Shown here: in pieces, positions 24,911-32,472 of the stretch
Layout of the letters: each line of letters begins with the position of its first letter
How positions within the stretch are numbered: position 1 is the stretch's first letter
DNA from: Candidatus Altimarinota bacterium
GTDB lineage: Bacteria > Patescibacteriota > Gracilibacteria > JANQMV01
Assembly: GCA_028279865.1 (NCBI GenBank)
Contig: JANQMV010000041.1
Coordinates: 1 to 37,210, forward strand
DNA: 37,210 nt
Direction: 5' to 3'
Program-made: the position numbers and the translations under genes
The notes under the pieces: generated by a model
Seen by the model: only the letters and a program-made list of their open reading frames with translations
What the model was told of the DNA's origin: nothing
Database searches by the model: none

Positions 24911-25507
24911 TTAATTTTCAATAATGTGCTTAGCCGGAGCGGGATCACCATCATTGGGTTCGAGAGTAATTACAACTTTTGTGTAATTACTTTTATCACC
25001 TTCCGTTTGATAGTCTAAAATCCATGTTTGGGCCTGTGTATCAAAAAACATTTGTCCCGTGGAGAAAAAATCATTTGTTGATTTTTTTACCAGCCACCCT
25101 TCGTAAAATTCATTGTCTTTAAGCCTCGGCATATTTTTAGCGACAACTTTATGAAAAGTTACATTGTTTTCAACCTTAAGCCACGCTTCTCCCGAAGCGT
25201 CACCTCCTGAAACATCTTCAAGTAATATGGGTGGACCTGAGAAAACTTCTTTCAAACTATCTCCTTTTTGACACTTTTTGTTAAAATAAGCCCATTCTTC
25301 ACAAAAAGAACCATCATCAAAATGACAAATGCCTTTGGATCCTTCAGCATCTTCGGCAATTGTTAATTTTCCTCCTGTTTCTTCACAATGTAAAGAAGCC
25401 GGATTTACAATTTGAAGATTATCTTCCTCTGCTTCTTTTTGTTTGCATCCAGAGATGATAATGGTTATGAGAATTAGAAAAATTACGGATGTTTTTTTAT
25501 TTATCAT
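24911..25507 (-). CDS. Lipoprotein: DUF333 plus anti-sigma-K-like domain
   Basis: A 198-aa lipoprotein with signal peptide and lipobox ISGC (Cys21). Residues about 35-78 resemble DUF333 (NPASLHCEETGGKLTIA, DDGSFCEEWAYFNKKC) with four cysteines. Residues about 95-198 resemble the extracytoplasmic anti-sigma-K (RskA C-terminal) fold: LEDVSGGDASGEAWLKVENN, NEFYEGWLVKK, FSTGQMFF and VITLEPNDGDPAPAKHII, matching the EGWL...G...TLEP-x-x-G-x-x-P pattern. Since there is no cytosolic part, it is a stand-alone surface version and not a true anti-sigma factor; function unknown. ATG start at 25505-25507, 27 bp after the next gene upstream. Confidence 0.75.
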   Translation of the reverse strand: MINKKTSVIFLILITIIISGCKQKEAEEDNLQIVNPASLHCEETGGKLTIAEDAEGSKGICHFDDGSFCEEWAYFNKKCQKGDSLKEVFSGPPILLEDVSGGDASGEAWLKVENNVTFHKVVAKNMPRLKDNEFYEGWLVKKSTNDFFSTGQMFFDTQAQTWILDYQTEGDKSNYTKVVITLEPNDGDPAPAKHIIEN

Positions 25508-25534
25508 GGTGTTTAAGATGGTTATTGAAGTATT

Positions 25535-25789
25535 TTATTTCTCTTCTCGTACTACTTGGTAAACTGCACAATTTTTTTCTGTTAAAGCTTTAAGAACTTC
25601 CGGTACTTGTTCATTGTGAATAAAAAGATAAAGACCATCTTCTTCTTCTTTGATCTGATCTTCGGCTAAAAATTCCAAATTTTTTATTGTTTTTTGTGCA
25701 GTTTCTTTATCTCTTATTTCAAAATAAATCCAGCTTCTTTCATCAAAATAATCCGATGGATGAGATTCTCTTTCTTTTGCATTTGCCAT
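25535..25789 (-). CDS. Small hypothetical protein, 84 aa
   Basis: A soluble small alpha/beta protein. No family is recognised. Sequence landmarks: SHPSDYFDERSWIYFEI and DGLYLFIHNEQVPEVLKALTEK, which suggest a ferredoxin-like fold with two helices, a fold used by many small regulators. ATG at 25787-25789. Same strand and close to the lipoprotein gene (27 bp), with 79 bp to the next upstream gene. No signal peptide. Confidence 0.55.
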   Translation of the reverse strand: MANAKERESHPSDYFDERSWIYFEIRDKETAQKTIKNLEFLAEDQIKEEEDGLYLFIHNEQVPEVLKALTEKNCAVYQVVREEK

Positions 25790-25868
25790 ATTTTATAAAA
25801 TTTAAGAAATATTATAATTTTCTAAGCTAATTTTCTCAATTATTTATGTCTAAATCAACGATTTTTAT

Positions 25869-26130
25869 TTATATAATTTTTATTCCTTGCGCTTTTATTC
25901 TTAGGTTTTTTACATATCGCTCAAATTCCTTAAGACTCATATTCTTTTCAGCCATCAATTCTGTTTTTTGAGCAGAAGTCATGTTTTCAATCACTTCCAG
26001 CATTAACTGTGGATCATTTTCAAACTCTGCATCCGTTGTTTCACTTACTTTTTTTATCAAGTAGGAGTTTCTTTGCGGTTTTTTTGACTCTAGCAGTTTT
26101 TAAATCAATTGGTTTATCAGATTTATCCAT
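25869..26130 (-). CDS. Small hypothetical protein with apparent -1 nt frameshift
   Basis: The ATG-started frame at 26128-26130 (MDKSDKPIDLKTARVKKTAKKLLLDKK) and the downstream frame (VSETTDAEFENDPQLMLEV to IKAQGIKII) join naturally if the run of seven A on the minus strand (T at 26049-26055) is read as six. Together they give about 87 residues, charged and helical, with no recognised family. As written, only the 63-codon TTG-started part is open. The homopolymer suggests a sequencing indel, a recent mutation or slippage during transcription. The ATG lies within the stop region of the partial frame upstream (ending 26123), so the two were probably coupled. Confidence 0.5.
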
Positions 26131-26305
26131 GTTTATCTTTTAATAATTCTTGAAAACGTGCTGCGCATTGCGCTTGAATACTTTTTGGAAGTTGTCCATT
26201 GCGAATTCCTAGATTCTGTCCAAGCCACTTACAATTTGATGCAAAGGTTGTTTGTCATCCCGAGCGTAGTCGAGGGATCCCTTTAAATCAAGCATTACTT
26301 TGACT
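26123..26305 (-). pseudogene. 5'-truncated ORF fused into repeat sequence
   Basis: An open stretch of 60 codons has no start codon and ends at TAA 26123-26125. The last about 40 codons look like real protein (NCKWLGQNLGIRNGQLPK, then SIQAQCAARFQELLKDKHG). Its stop overlaps the next gene's ATG, the usual arrangement of coupled genes. Upstream the frame runs into the palindromic repeat at 26253-26281 and contains two in-frame TGAs (about 26255 and 26285). The simplest reading is a gene whose 5' part was replaced or cut by repeat insertion. The family is not recognised. Confidence 0.35.
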
Positions 26306-26392
26306 TTATAAACATAATTTTAGGATAATACGATCAAAAAAACAATTTTCTACAAGGGATTCCTCGGCTCACTTCGCTCGCTCGGAATGACA
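26253..26392. repeat. Inverted pair of TGTCAT-CCGAGCG dispersed repeats
   Basis: The left arm tgtcatcccgagcgtagtcg (26253-26272, continuing to ggatccc at 26281) is mirrored by the right arm, which ends in tcggaatgaca (26382-26392) and begins gggattcctcgg at 26356. The arms match imperfectly and could form a long cruciform. A related pair occurs at 31879-31960. Repeats of this type, beginning GTCATTC/GTCATCC-nGAGCG, are dispersed in many bacterial genomes. Confidence 0.65.
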
Positions 26393-26429
26393 GGTAGAGT
26401 TAGTTTTTCTGAAGACATGAATTAAAACA

Positions 26430-27341
26430 TTAAAAATCTTGAAATCGATGATATATTTCACCTTTTTCTGAGGCATGTCTTCTTTTTCTGAGGAGAAGTT
26501 CTTTTAACGTAATTCTATTATCTAACACTGCCATTAGATCTGCACCATCCATAAGTATCATTGACTTTATGACAGGTGAATCAACTTTTGTGCTTTCAGA
26601 GGAAAAGCCGTTAATTGATATATAAAGTCCTAGAGTTATTTTTAATTTGCCTGCAATCTTTCCGCCAAAATTATATAAGTCACATGCTTGGATGGGGGCT
26701 TTTTGCCACTTAGCTTCCAGTAAATAATCTTGGCTGTCAAAGGAAAAGGCTCCGTCAATTTGTTCTCCTATAATTTTAAAAGATTTCTTTGGATTTAAAT
26801 CAAAGACAACAAACAGTTCATTCAAAAATTTTTCAAACATAATTCCGCGTTTTTGGGCATCTTTTTCAGCAGATAGTCTTAAAAAATCTCCATGCAATTC
26901 ATTAATTTTATCCTGACTGCTTCTTTTTTCATCTATCATTGATTTATATGCAGCTTTTCTTTTGTCTTTTCTTTCTTTTTCCTCTTTGAGGGTAAAATAT
27001 CCTTTGGCATGTTTACGTAATGCGTTCACAGCAACTTTGGCTTTCTCAATTTTCATTTCTGAATCTTCCCATTGTTTTAAATGAGAAAAATCGTCTATAT
27101 GCATAACCGTGTTAAATAGTTGAAGTAAGTCATCATTATATCTTTCTAATTTTGATGCCATTCGATCAACTATTTGAGAAACACTTTCATGTTTATAGTT
27201 ATTTTCCCAGTCAACTGTTGAAATAATAGCTTTATTTTTAATGGTGTGATAAATAAAGCTTCTAAGATCTTTTTTTCGCCAATAGATATGAGTCAGAGCT
27301 TCTTTTAAAGCTTGAATTGCATTTGGTGAAAACTTTTTCAT
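26430..27341 (-). CDS. Orphan Mrr-like PD-(D/E)XK restriction endonuclease
   Basis: A 303-aa protein. Residues 1-110 form a helical N-terminal domain (ALKEALTHIYWRKKDLRSF, then DDLLQLFNTVMHIDDFSHL) like that found with other stand-alone nucleases. A charged linker (ERKDKRKAAYKSMIDEKR) follows. Residues about 160-290 are a PD-(D/E)XK nuclease fold: Glu170 in RGIMFEKFLNELF, Asp196 in IGEQIDGAF, and the LLEAKWQK strand with Glu209 and Lys211, the D...E-x-K catalytic set. It probably cleaves DNA, perhaps modified or foreign DNA. No methyltransferase, ATPase or specificity subunit is adjacent, so it may be a type IV-like or other orphan defence enzyme. ATG at 27339-27341. Confidence 0.78.
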   Translation of the reverse strand: MKKFSPNAIQALKEALTHIYWRKKDLRSFIYHTIKNKAIISTVDWENNYKHESVSQIVDRMASKLERYNDDLLQLFNTVMHIDDFSHLKQWEDSEMKIEKAKVAVNALRKHAKGYFTLKEEKERKDKRKAAYKSMIDEKRSSQDKINELHGDFLRLSAEKDAQKRGIMFEKFLNELFVVFDLNPKKSFKIIGEQIDGAFSFDSQDYLLEAKWQKAPIQACDLYNFGGKIAGKLKITLGLYISINGFSSESTKVDSPVIKSMILMDGADLMAVLDNRITLKELLLRKRRHASEKGEIYHRFQDF

Positions 27342-27393
27342 TTATGTTTTTTTAAATTAATCTATTGAAATAAGTCTATTGTCAAATACTCAA

Positions 27394-29820
27394 CTACAAT
27401 TTCTCTCTCAATCCATTTTCCCATTTAGCTACAACTTCACTCACTGGTAAATCAATGATTGTTTCGTCTCCATTGGTCACAGTGAATTGATGATCTTCAG
27501 TTGTTTCACCGATTTCTACAGCATCAATCCCATATTTTCCAAAAGCTTCTTGAAGCTTTGTTAGATTTTCAGGAGCAACTTCCATAACAAATCCTCCTGT
27601 TTCAGAGAAGAGTTTTTGTATTACTTCCCCTTGAAAAGGGGATTGAGGGGTTTGTCTCAAGGGGTTTTTTTGTAGGTTGATCTTCATACCAACTTTCCCA
27701 CGATTTGCAGGAATGTTTTGCATAGAAGTAGGGTAGGTCATCTCAGCTAGAGCTGTGATCATTCCACCCATTGAAATATCATGCGCTGCTAAAACAAGTC
27801 CCGCATCCACAGCATCAATCATTCCATAGATTTCATTCTTCGCTGTATCAAAATCAGGTTTTGGAACATTCGCACCAACTTCATTAAACATTTTATAAAA
27901 CTCACTTCCTCCAAGCTCATCTCTCCTCTCTCCTACTAAGACAATCTTACTGTTTGTATTTTTTAACTCAGTTGTAACTGCTTTGTCTGCATCTTTAATA
28001 TTCCCAATACAACAAATAATCGCGCTAGCATCAATCGAACCTTTCTTTGATTCATTGTAGAAGGAAACATTTCCTGAGATATAAGGCGTCGCATTCTCAG
28101 GATGTTCTTTGAGTTTTACAGCATTCGCTGTGTCAGCAATTCCTTGTACACCTTCCGCAAATTCCCACATTTGTTCCGGTTTTTCCGGATTTCCATAGTT
28201 CAAACAATCCGTCATTGCCTGTGGAGTTCCACCTACTGCAGCTACATTTCGCATTGCTTCAATTACAGCATTAACACCTTGGTAATATGGAGAAAGACGA
28301 GAATATCTTGAAATTGCACCAATTCCAAACAAAGCACCAACTTTTTTCGCTTCAGCCGGCACATCTTCATCAATTAATGGCGTGATTACGGCACTATCGG
28401 CTTCACCGGCTTCAATTTTCGTCATTCCTTGTACTTGCTTGTCATACGCTTCAAAAACAGGCTTACGAGAAGCTAAATTCTCACCTGAAATCATATTTAA
28501 AAAATGTTCTTGAATTTCAGAGTTTTGAATGTTCAACTCAGGTTCTGAAAGATTTTTTTCCTGAGCTTTTACTTCACGATCGTAGAGTAAGCCTGCCGTA
28601 ATGTCTTTCGGATCAGCATCACACAGCACATCACCATTGTAAGTCAGCGTATAATTTCCTTCCTTCACTTTACCAACCAAACTCGCTTGTGCGCCTTCGG
28701 ACACATCAGGAAGCGCCCACTGTTTATTATAATGATCCAAGACCATTTGAGTTAGATCAGGATGAACCGCCCATGTGAAACGTTCTTGTGTTTCACTACA
28801 TGCAATCACTGATGGATGCAGTCCGTCTAAAGCTACATGGATTTTTGATAAATCCACATCAGCGCCAAATCCGGCTGCTTCCGCAAGCTCAATTGTCGCA
28901 CAAAGATTTCCTCCTGCTCCCATGTCTTTGAACGCGACATGATCAATTGCTCTATCTTCTGGGTTTGAAGGTAGAGGAGTGTGCTTTAGTTTTTCAAATA
29001 AAGCGTAAGTCGAAGCTAAAATATGTCTTTTTAAGAAAGGATTTGGTTCTTGAACCGCTCCTTTGTTTGCTTCTTTGTCAGCTTCGTCAAGTTCCACACT
29101 GGCAAATGCTGCACCTCCCATACCACTTTGATCGGTTGGCTTACCAATAATAATCAGATCATAACCAACCTCAGCGGCTTCTTCCGGTACGTACGAATGA
29201 ATAATATCCTTTTCACGGACAAGCCCTGCCGCCACTACATTGACCAGACAGTTTTCATTGAAAGAATCATTAAACTCAATATCTCCACCGAGATTCGGTA
29301 CTCCGATCGGATTCCCATAACCTGCAATTCCTTCTACAACTCCTTTTGCAATTAAACGATTTTGCGAACGATTAATATCTCCAAAACGTAATGGATCAAG
29401 ACAACCGACTACTTTAGCTCCCATACAAGCAATATCACGCACGCATCCTCCGATTCCTGTTGCAGCACCTTCATACGGTACGATTTGTGAAGGATGGTTA
29501 TGACTTTCATGCCCTACTACAATTCCCCATCTTTCTCCCTCAACGGCACATAGTTCTACAATTCCAGCATCTTCCTTTGGTCCCATGATGATGTTTGGTC
29601 CGTCGGTAGGAAGTTTTTGAAGATAAGGACGGGAAGAACGGTAAGAAGAGTGCTCGGATCCCTGAATTCCCCAAATAATCGCTTCTGTCAGAGTAGGGGA
29701 ACGACCAAGCATTGTTTCGATTTTGCGTGCTTCTGTAGCGGTTAATCCGATTTTATTCTCTTGTAAAATTTTTTCGACTTCTGCATCTGTCATTTCTGAG
29801 AAATGGAGTTGTTCTTGCAT
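27394..29820 (-). CDS. purL: Phosphoribosylformylglycinamidine synthase subunit PurL
   Basis: An 808-aa FGAM synthase of the small type (needs PurQ and PurS): ATP-dependent conversion of FGAR to FGAM in purine synthesis. Motifs: GSEHSSYRSSRPYLQKLP, VVGHESHNHPSQIVPYEGAATG (His104, 107, 109), GIGGCVRDIACMGAKV, DQSGMGGAAFAS, FKDMGAGGNLCATIELAEAAG, and in the second half GGTPQAMTDCLNYGNPEKPE and AAHDISMGGMITALAEM. Slightly longer than typical (about 730-760 aa). Residues 720-732 (PLRQTPQSPFQGE) are encoded by a palindromic repeat in frame, described separately. ATG at 29818-29820, stop TAG. purQ and purS are not in the window. Confidence 0.96.
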   Translation of the reverse strand: MQEQLHFSEMTDAEVEKILQENKIGLTATEARKIETMLGRSPTLTEAIIWGIQGSEHSSYRSSRPYLQKLPTDGPNIIMGPKEDAGIVELCAVEGERWGIVVGHESHNHPSQIVPYEGAATGIGGCVRDIACMGAKVVGCLDPLRFGDINRSQNRLIAKGVVEGIAGYGNPIGVPNLGGDIEFNDSFNENCLVNVVAAGLVREKDIIHSYVPEEAAEVGYDLIIIGKPTDQSGMGGAAFASVELDEADKEANKGAVQEPNPFLKRHILASTYALFEKLKHTPLPSNPEDRAIDHVAFKDMGAGGNLCATIELAEAAGFGADVDLSKIHVALDGLHPSVIACSETQERFTWAVHPDLTQMVLDHYNKQWALPDVSEGAQASLVGKVKEGNYTLTYNGDVLCDADPKDITAGLLYDREVKAQEKNLSEPELNIQNSEIQEHFLNMISGENLASRKPVFEAYDKQVQGMTKIEAGEADSAVITPLIDEDVPAEAKKVGALFGIGAISRYSRLSPYYQGVNAVIEAMRNVAAVGGTPQAMTDCLNYGNPEKPEQMWEFAEGVQGIADTANAVKLKEHPENATPYISGNVSFYNESKKGSIDASAIICCIGNIKDADKAVTTELKNTNSKIVLVGERRDELGGSEFYKMFNEVGANVPKPDFDTAKNEIYGMIDAVDAGLVLAAHDISMGGMITALAEMTYPTSMQNIPANRGKVGMKINLQKNPLRQTPQSPFQGEVIQKLFSETGGFVMEVAPENLTKLQEAFGKYGIDAVEIGETTEDHQFTVTNGDETIIDLPVSEVVAKWENGLREKL
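27625..27663 (-). repeat. In-frame palindromic repeat inside purL
   Basis: A 39-bp segment whose core ccccttgaaaagggg is a hairpin, flanked by aggggtttgtctcaagggg. Its sense-strand form, with CCCCTCAATCCCC and CTTTTCAAGGGG, matches a class of dispersed intergenic repeats. Here it adds 13 codons (residues 720-732) to purL without breaking the frame, between the INLQKN strand and KLFSETGGF of the C-terminal domain. Confidence 0.6.
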
Positions 29821-29859
29821 GAAAGGGGAGTATTAAAATATTTTAAAATAGATGGTTTC

Positions 29860-29887
29860 ATTGTAGAGGATTAGGGGGATTTGTTAA
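29860..29887 (-). promoter_or_regulatory. Promoter for purL (TTAACA / TACAAT)
   Basis: On the minus strand TTAACA (29882-29887) and TACAAT (29860-29865) are spaced 16 bp, about 40 bp before the purL ATG. Confidence 0.45.
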
Positions 29888-29956
29888 GACTATTTTTAAA
29901 ATTAAAGAAAAAAAATATTATAAAACATCTTAGGCATTCGGTCTACATGATCATTA

Positions 29957-29984
29957 TTGACTTTTCGTTTTATAGTTGTATTAT
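29957..29984 (+). promoter_or_regulatory. Promoter for the 123-aa hypothetical gene (TTGACT / TATTAT)
   Basis: TTGACT (29957-29962), 16-bp spacer, TATTAT (29979-29984), 28 bp before the ATG at 30013. Confidence 0.5.
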
Positions 29985-30012
29985 CGTCTCCTTTTTTAAA
30001 AAGAATCTTTAA

Positions 30013-30384
30013 ATGTCTATAGGTCTAAGAGAAACAGGTGTCAGGAATGATATACAAGAACCTTCTAAAGGGGATCTTTTTATAGGCAGAAACCTAGAAG
30101 TTCGTAAATTCATAGAAGAAGAAGGGGAGCTTGGAGAACATTCTGTTGAAGTAAGGAAAAAAGTTTTAGTCCTTTTTATAAAAGAATTGTTCAAAGACAA
30201 GCAAGATAATTTGTCTGAGGCATTCAAAGCTATTAATTCAATGAAGCCAGATCAGAAGATTTTTCTTTTAGAGCCAGTCGCTAATCAATTAGAAAAAATC
30301 ATCCAAGAAAGTCAGCTAGAATTTATAGAAAAAATAATGCCGCAAATTTTGCACATTAAAGAAGGTAGTTCACAAAGGGGTTAA
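30013..30384 (+). CDS. Small hypothetical protein, 123 aa
   Basis: No family is recognised. The protein is soluble and mostly helical, with charged segments LEVRKFIEEEGELGEHSVEV, KKVLVLFIKELFKDKQDN and LEKIIQESQLEFIEKIMPQI, and no signal peptide or cysteine. It has a clear promoter upstream and an 11-bp hairpin immediately after the stop, so it appears to be a complete single-gene transcription unit, which supports its reality. ATG at 30013. Transcribed divergently from purL and convergently with def. Confidence 0.6.
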   Translation: MSIGLRETGVRNDIQEPSKGDLFIGRNLEVRKFIEEEGELGEHSVEVRKKVLVLFIKELFKDKQDNLSEAFKAINSMKPDQKIFLLEPVANQLEKIIQESQLEFIEKIMPQILHIKEGSSQRG

Positions 30385-30412
30385 TCCTGCACAAGATACA
30401 TTGTGCAGGATT
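30383..30412 (+). terminator. Hairpin at the end of the 123-aa gene
   Basis: aatcctgcaca (30383-30393) pairs perfectly with tgtgcaggatt (30402-30412) around an 8-nt loop. It overlaps the stop codon region. The downstream tract is AT-rich but not a clean T-run, so termination strength is uncertain. Confidence 0.5.
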
Positions 30413-30580
30413 ATATATCCGTCCAACCCTATACTTCTCTTCGTTTTTCTTTTAAATAAAAGCTTAAATTAAAAACTTGCGATTTAAGGCGTTTTTTTAT
30501 TTTTTTGGTATTTATACTCTGAGGTATTTTTTCGCAAATCGATTTTTTAGAATTATCCCCTATTTTTACTTATATTGTTT

Positions 30581-30597
30581 TTCCGGCTTGTCCGGAA
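30581..30597. repeat. Small palindrome upstream of the def stop
   Basis: ttccgg (30581-30586) and ccggaa (30592-30597) around a 5-nt loop in an otherwise featureless AT-rich gap (30413-30641). It may be the def terminator, although no U-run follows on the minus strand. Confidence 0.35.
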
Positions 30598-30641
30598 TCT
30601 TAAGTTTTGAGGTTGTGATTCAATTCAAACTAAAATGTCTT

Positions 30642-31115
30642 TTATAGATTCTCATCAAGCGAAAATGACGTTTTTTTTTGGATTACTCTATCCGTAAAAA
30701 GAACTCCTTTCAAATGATCCATTTCATGTAAAGCTATTCGAGCATTTAAGTCTTTCAAAATCACCACATGAGAACGTTTTTTTTCGTCTGTAAATTTTAG
30801 TTTAATTTCTTTTGGTCTTTCAACATTGCCCCAGACACCAGGAAGAGAAAGGCAGCCTTCTTCGGCAATTACCTTTTCTTCAGACTCATTTAAAACTTCA
30901 GGATTTATCATTACAATAGGGGCTTTTTGACCAATTTTAATAATGATTAAAGCCTTATTTACACCAACTTGAGGCGCAGCGAGTCCTATGCCTTCGCTAG
31001 ACTCTAAAGTCTCTTTCATTTCCGTAACGAGCTTTTTTATCTTCTTGTCAATTTTTTCAATTTTGACTGACTTTTTACGTAGATTTACGTTGTTTTCACC
31101 GACGAGAATTTGCAT
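30642..31115 (-). CDS. def: Peptide deformylase
   Basis: A 157-aa iron/zinc peptide deformylase that removes the formyl group from nascent proteins. The three family motifs are complete: GIGLAAPQVG (residues 42-51), EGCLSLPG with the metal ligand Cys88, and HEMDHLKG with His130, Glu131 and His134. Length is usual for a type I/III enzyme. ATG at 31113-31115. It lies 8 bp downstream of nadE on the same strand and is very likely co-transcribed with it. Confidence 0.97.
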   Translation of the reverse strand: MQILVGENNVNLRKKSVKIEKIDKKIKKLVTEMKETLESSEGIGLAAPQVGVNKALIIIKIGQKAPIVMINPEVLNESEEKVIAEEGCLSLPGVWGNVERPKEIKLKFTDEKKRSHVVILKDLNARIALHEMDHLKGVLFTDRVIQKKTSFSLDENL

Positions 31116-31123
31116 ATTTAAAT

Positions 31124-31855
31124 TTAAGAGCTTTCAATTAAGGGGGGCATTTTAGACTTATGTCTGTTATTTTTGATCATTTGTAGAACTTTTTTAACTT
31201 GAGGATTTGTTTGATCCTCTTTTCCTTCTTCTATTTGAAGCAAAATGGCATCTAAATTTTTATAGGATATACCCATTTCATCTTCGTCTGTTTGCCCTTT
31301 TCGAAGTTCCGCACTCGGAGGTGTTTCGATGAAATATTTCGGGATATTTAAGTGTCTCGCAAGTTTATAGACTTCTTTCTTGTACAAAGAGCCAATTACC
31401 TCCACATCAGCCGCCAAATCACCATATTTGGTTCCATAGCCTACCATTATTTCACTTTTATTGGAAGTACCTAAGACAAAGGTCTCTTGAGAATTTGCGT
31501 AGTTGTAAAGCAAGCACATTCGAACTCTTGCTTTCAAATTCATTTTAGAAATTTCATTTTGCACCCAAGGCAGATCTTTGTATTTAAGTAAAAAAGGGAC
31601 AATATCAATATTTTCATACCTTACTCCTGCATCACGTGCCAAAGCAATTGCATTTGTAATGTTGCTGTCCTTTGTTAAGCCTTTTTCCGGCAAAATTAAA
31701 GCCGTTACATTGTTTCTTCCCAAAGCTTCTACTGCCAGAGAGAAAGTTACAGCTGAATCAACCCCTCCCGACAGACCGACTACTCCCCTTCGAAAACCAG
31801 TTTTTTCAAAGAATATTTTTAGGTTATTGACGATATTGTTATGAATTTTCTCCAT
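31124..31855 (-). CDS. nadE: NH3-dependent NAD(+) synthetase
   Basis: A 243-aa NAD synthetase of the ammonia-dependent type (no glutaminase domain), which converts deamido-NAD to NAD. Visible: the ATP pyrophosphatase P-loop GLSGGVDSAVTFSL (SGGVDS at 29-34), VLGTSNKSEIMVGYGTKYGD, then YKLARHLNIPKYFIETPPSAEL and GQTDEDEMGISY, the standard NadE signatures. Length fits (about 240-275 aa). ATG at 31853-31855. It is followed by def (8 bp). Between it and leuD lies a palindromic repeat. Confidence 0.97.
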   Translation of the reverse strand: MEKIHNNIVNNLKIFFEKTGFRRGVVGLSGGVDSAVTFSLAVEALGRNNVTALILPEKGLTKDSNITNAIALARDAGVRYENIDIVPFLLKYKDLPWVQNEISKMNLKARVRMCLLYNYANSQETFVLGTSNKSEIMVGYGTKYGDLAADVEVIGSLYKKEVYKLARHLNIPKYFIETPPSAELRKGQTDEDEMGISYKNLDAILLQIEEGKEDQTNPQVKKVLQMIKNNRHKSKMPPLIESS

Positions 31856-31878
31856 TCGTAATTATATTAAAATTTAGC

Positions 31879-31960
31879 CGTCATTCTGAGCGTAGTGAAA
31901 CGTAGTCGAATAATCTAGTGATTCTTAAGTTTCATTGTCGCGGGATTACTCAGGATAACG
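31879..31960. repeat. Second GTCATTCTGAGCG-type inverted repeat
   Basis: cgtcattctgag (31879-31890) and ctcaggataacg (31949-31960) are inverted with two mismatches. The segment just inside the left arm, cgtagtgaaacgtagtcgaa, resembles the repeats at 26253-26392. It sits in the leuD-nadE gap, which holds nothing else. Confidence 0.6.
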
Positions 31961-31968
31961 AAAGATGA

Positions 31969-32448
31969 TTAATTCGTAATTAAGTTAAGTAATCCTCCTT
32001 TTTCAATCATTTCAAGAGCGAACTCAGGCAAAGGAATAAAAGAATATTCTTTCTTCTGTGTTAAATTTTGAATAATCCCCTTCTCTAAATCAATTTTTAA
32101 CTCATCACCATCATTAATTTTTTTATCAATATTTTTTGATTCAATCGCCAAAAATCCGTTATTTAAGCTGTTTCTATAATAAATACGGGCGAAATTTGAA
32201 GCAATTACAGCTTGCACTCCTGCCCCACGCAAAGCCCAAACAGCATGTTCCCGACTTGAACCGCAACCAAAATCATCGCCTGCAATAATAAAATCACCGG
32301 GTTTAACTTTTTTTACAAATTCAGCATCAATATCCTCCATAGCATATTTAGCAAGTTCTGATTCTTGATCGCTTGTTAGATAGCGGGCAGGAATTATTTC
32401 GTCTGTATTGATATGATCTCTTTTATAAACATGTGCAAATCCTCGCAT
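31969..32448 (-). CDS. leuD: 3-isopropylmalate dehydratase small subunit
   Basis: A 159-aa aconitase-like small subunit (swivel domain). Motifs: [35 protein letters not shown] and [17 protein letters not shown]. The short length and sequence match the archaeal/thermophile-type LeuD or homoaconitase small subunit (about 160-170 aa). It works only with a large subunit (LeuC) in isopropylmalate isomerisation, but no leuC, leuA or leuB is in the window. Substrate is therefore an inference: isopropylmalate, citramalate-derived or homoaconitate are all possible. ATG at 32446-32448. Downstream of the LysE gene by 24 bp, so probably in its operon. Confidence 0.9.
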   Translation of the reverse strand: MRGFAHVYKRDHINTDEIIPARYLTSDQESELAKYAMEDIDAEFVKKVKPGDFIIAGDDFGCGSSREHAVWALRGAGVQAVIASNFARIYYRNSLNNGFLAIESKNIDKKINDGDELKIDLEKGIIQNLTQKKEYSFIPLPEFALEMIEKGGLLNLITN

Positions 32449-32472
32449 TTCAAAATAAATAAAAAAATAAAA

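Noticed and set aside
29050-29355. Plus-strand ORF antisense to purL
   Set aside because: Shadow frame of the well-supported purL gene.
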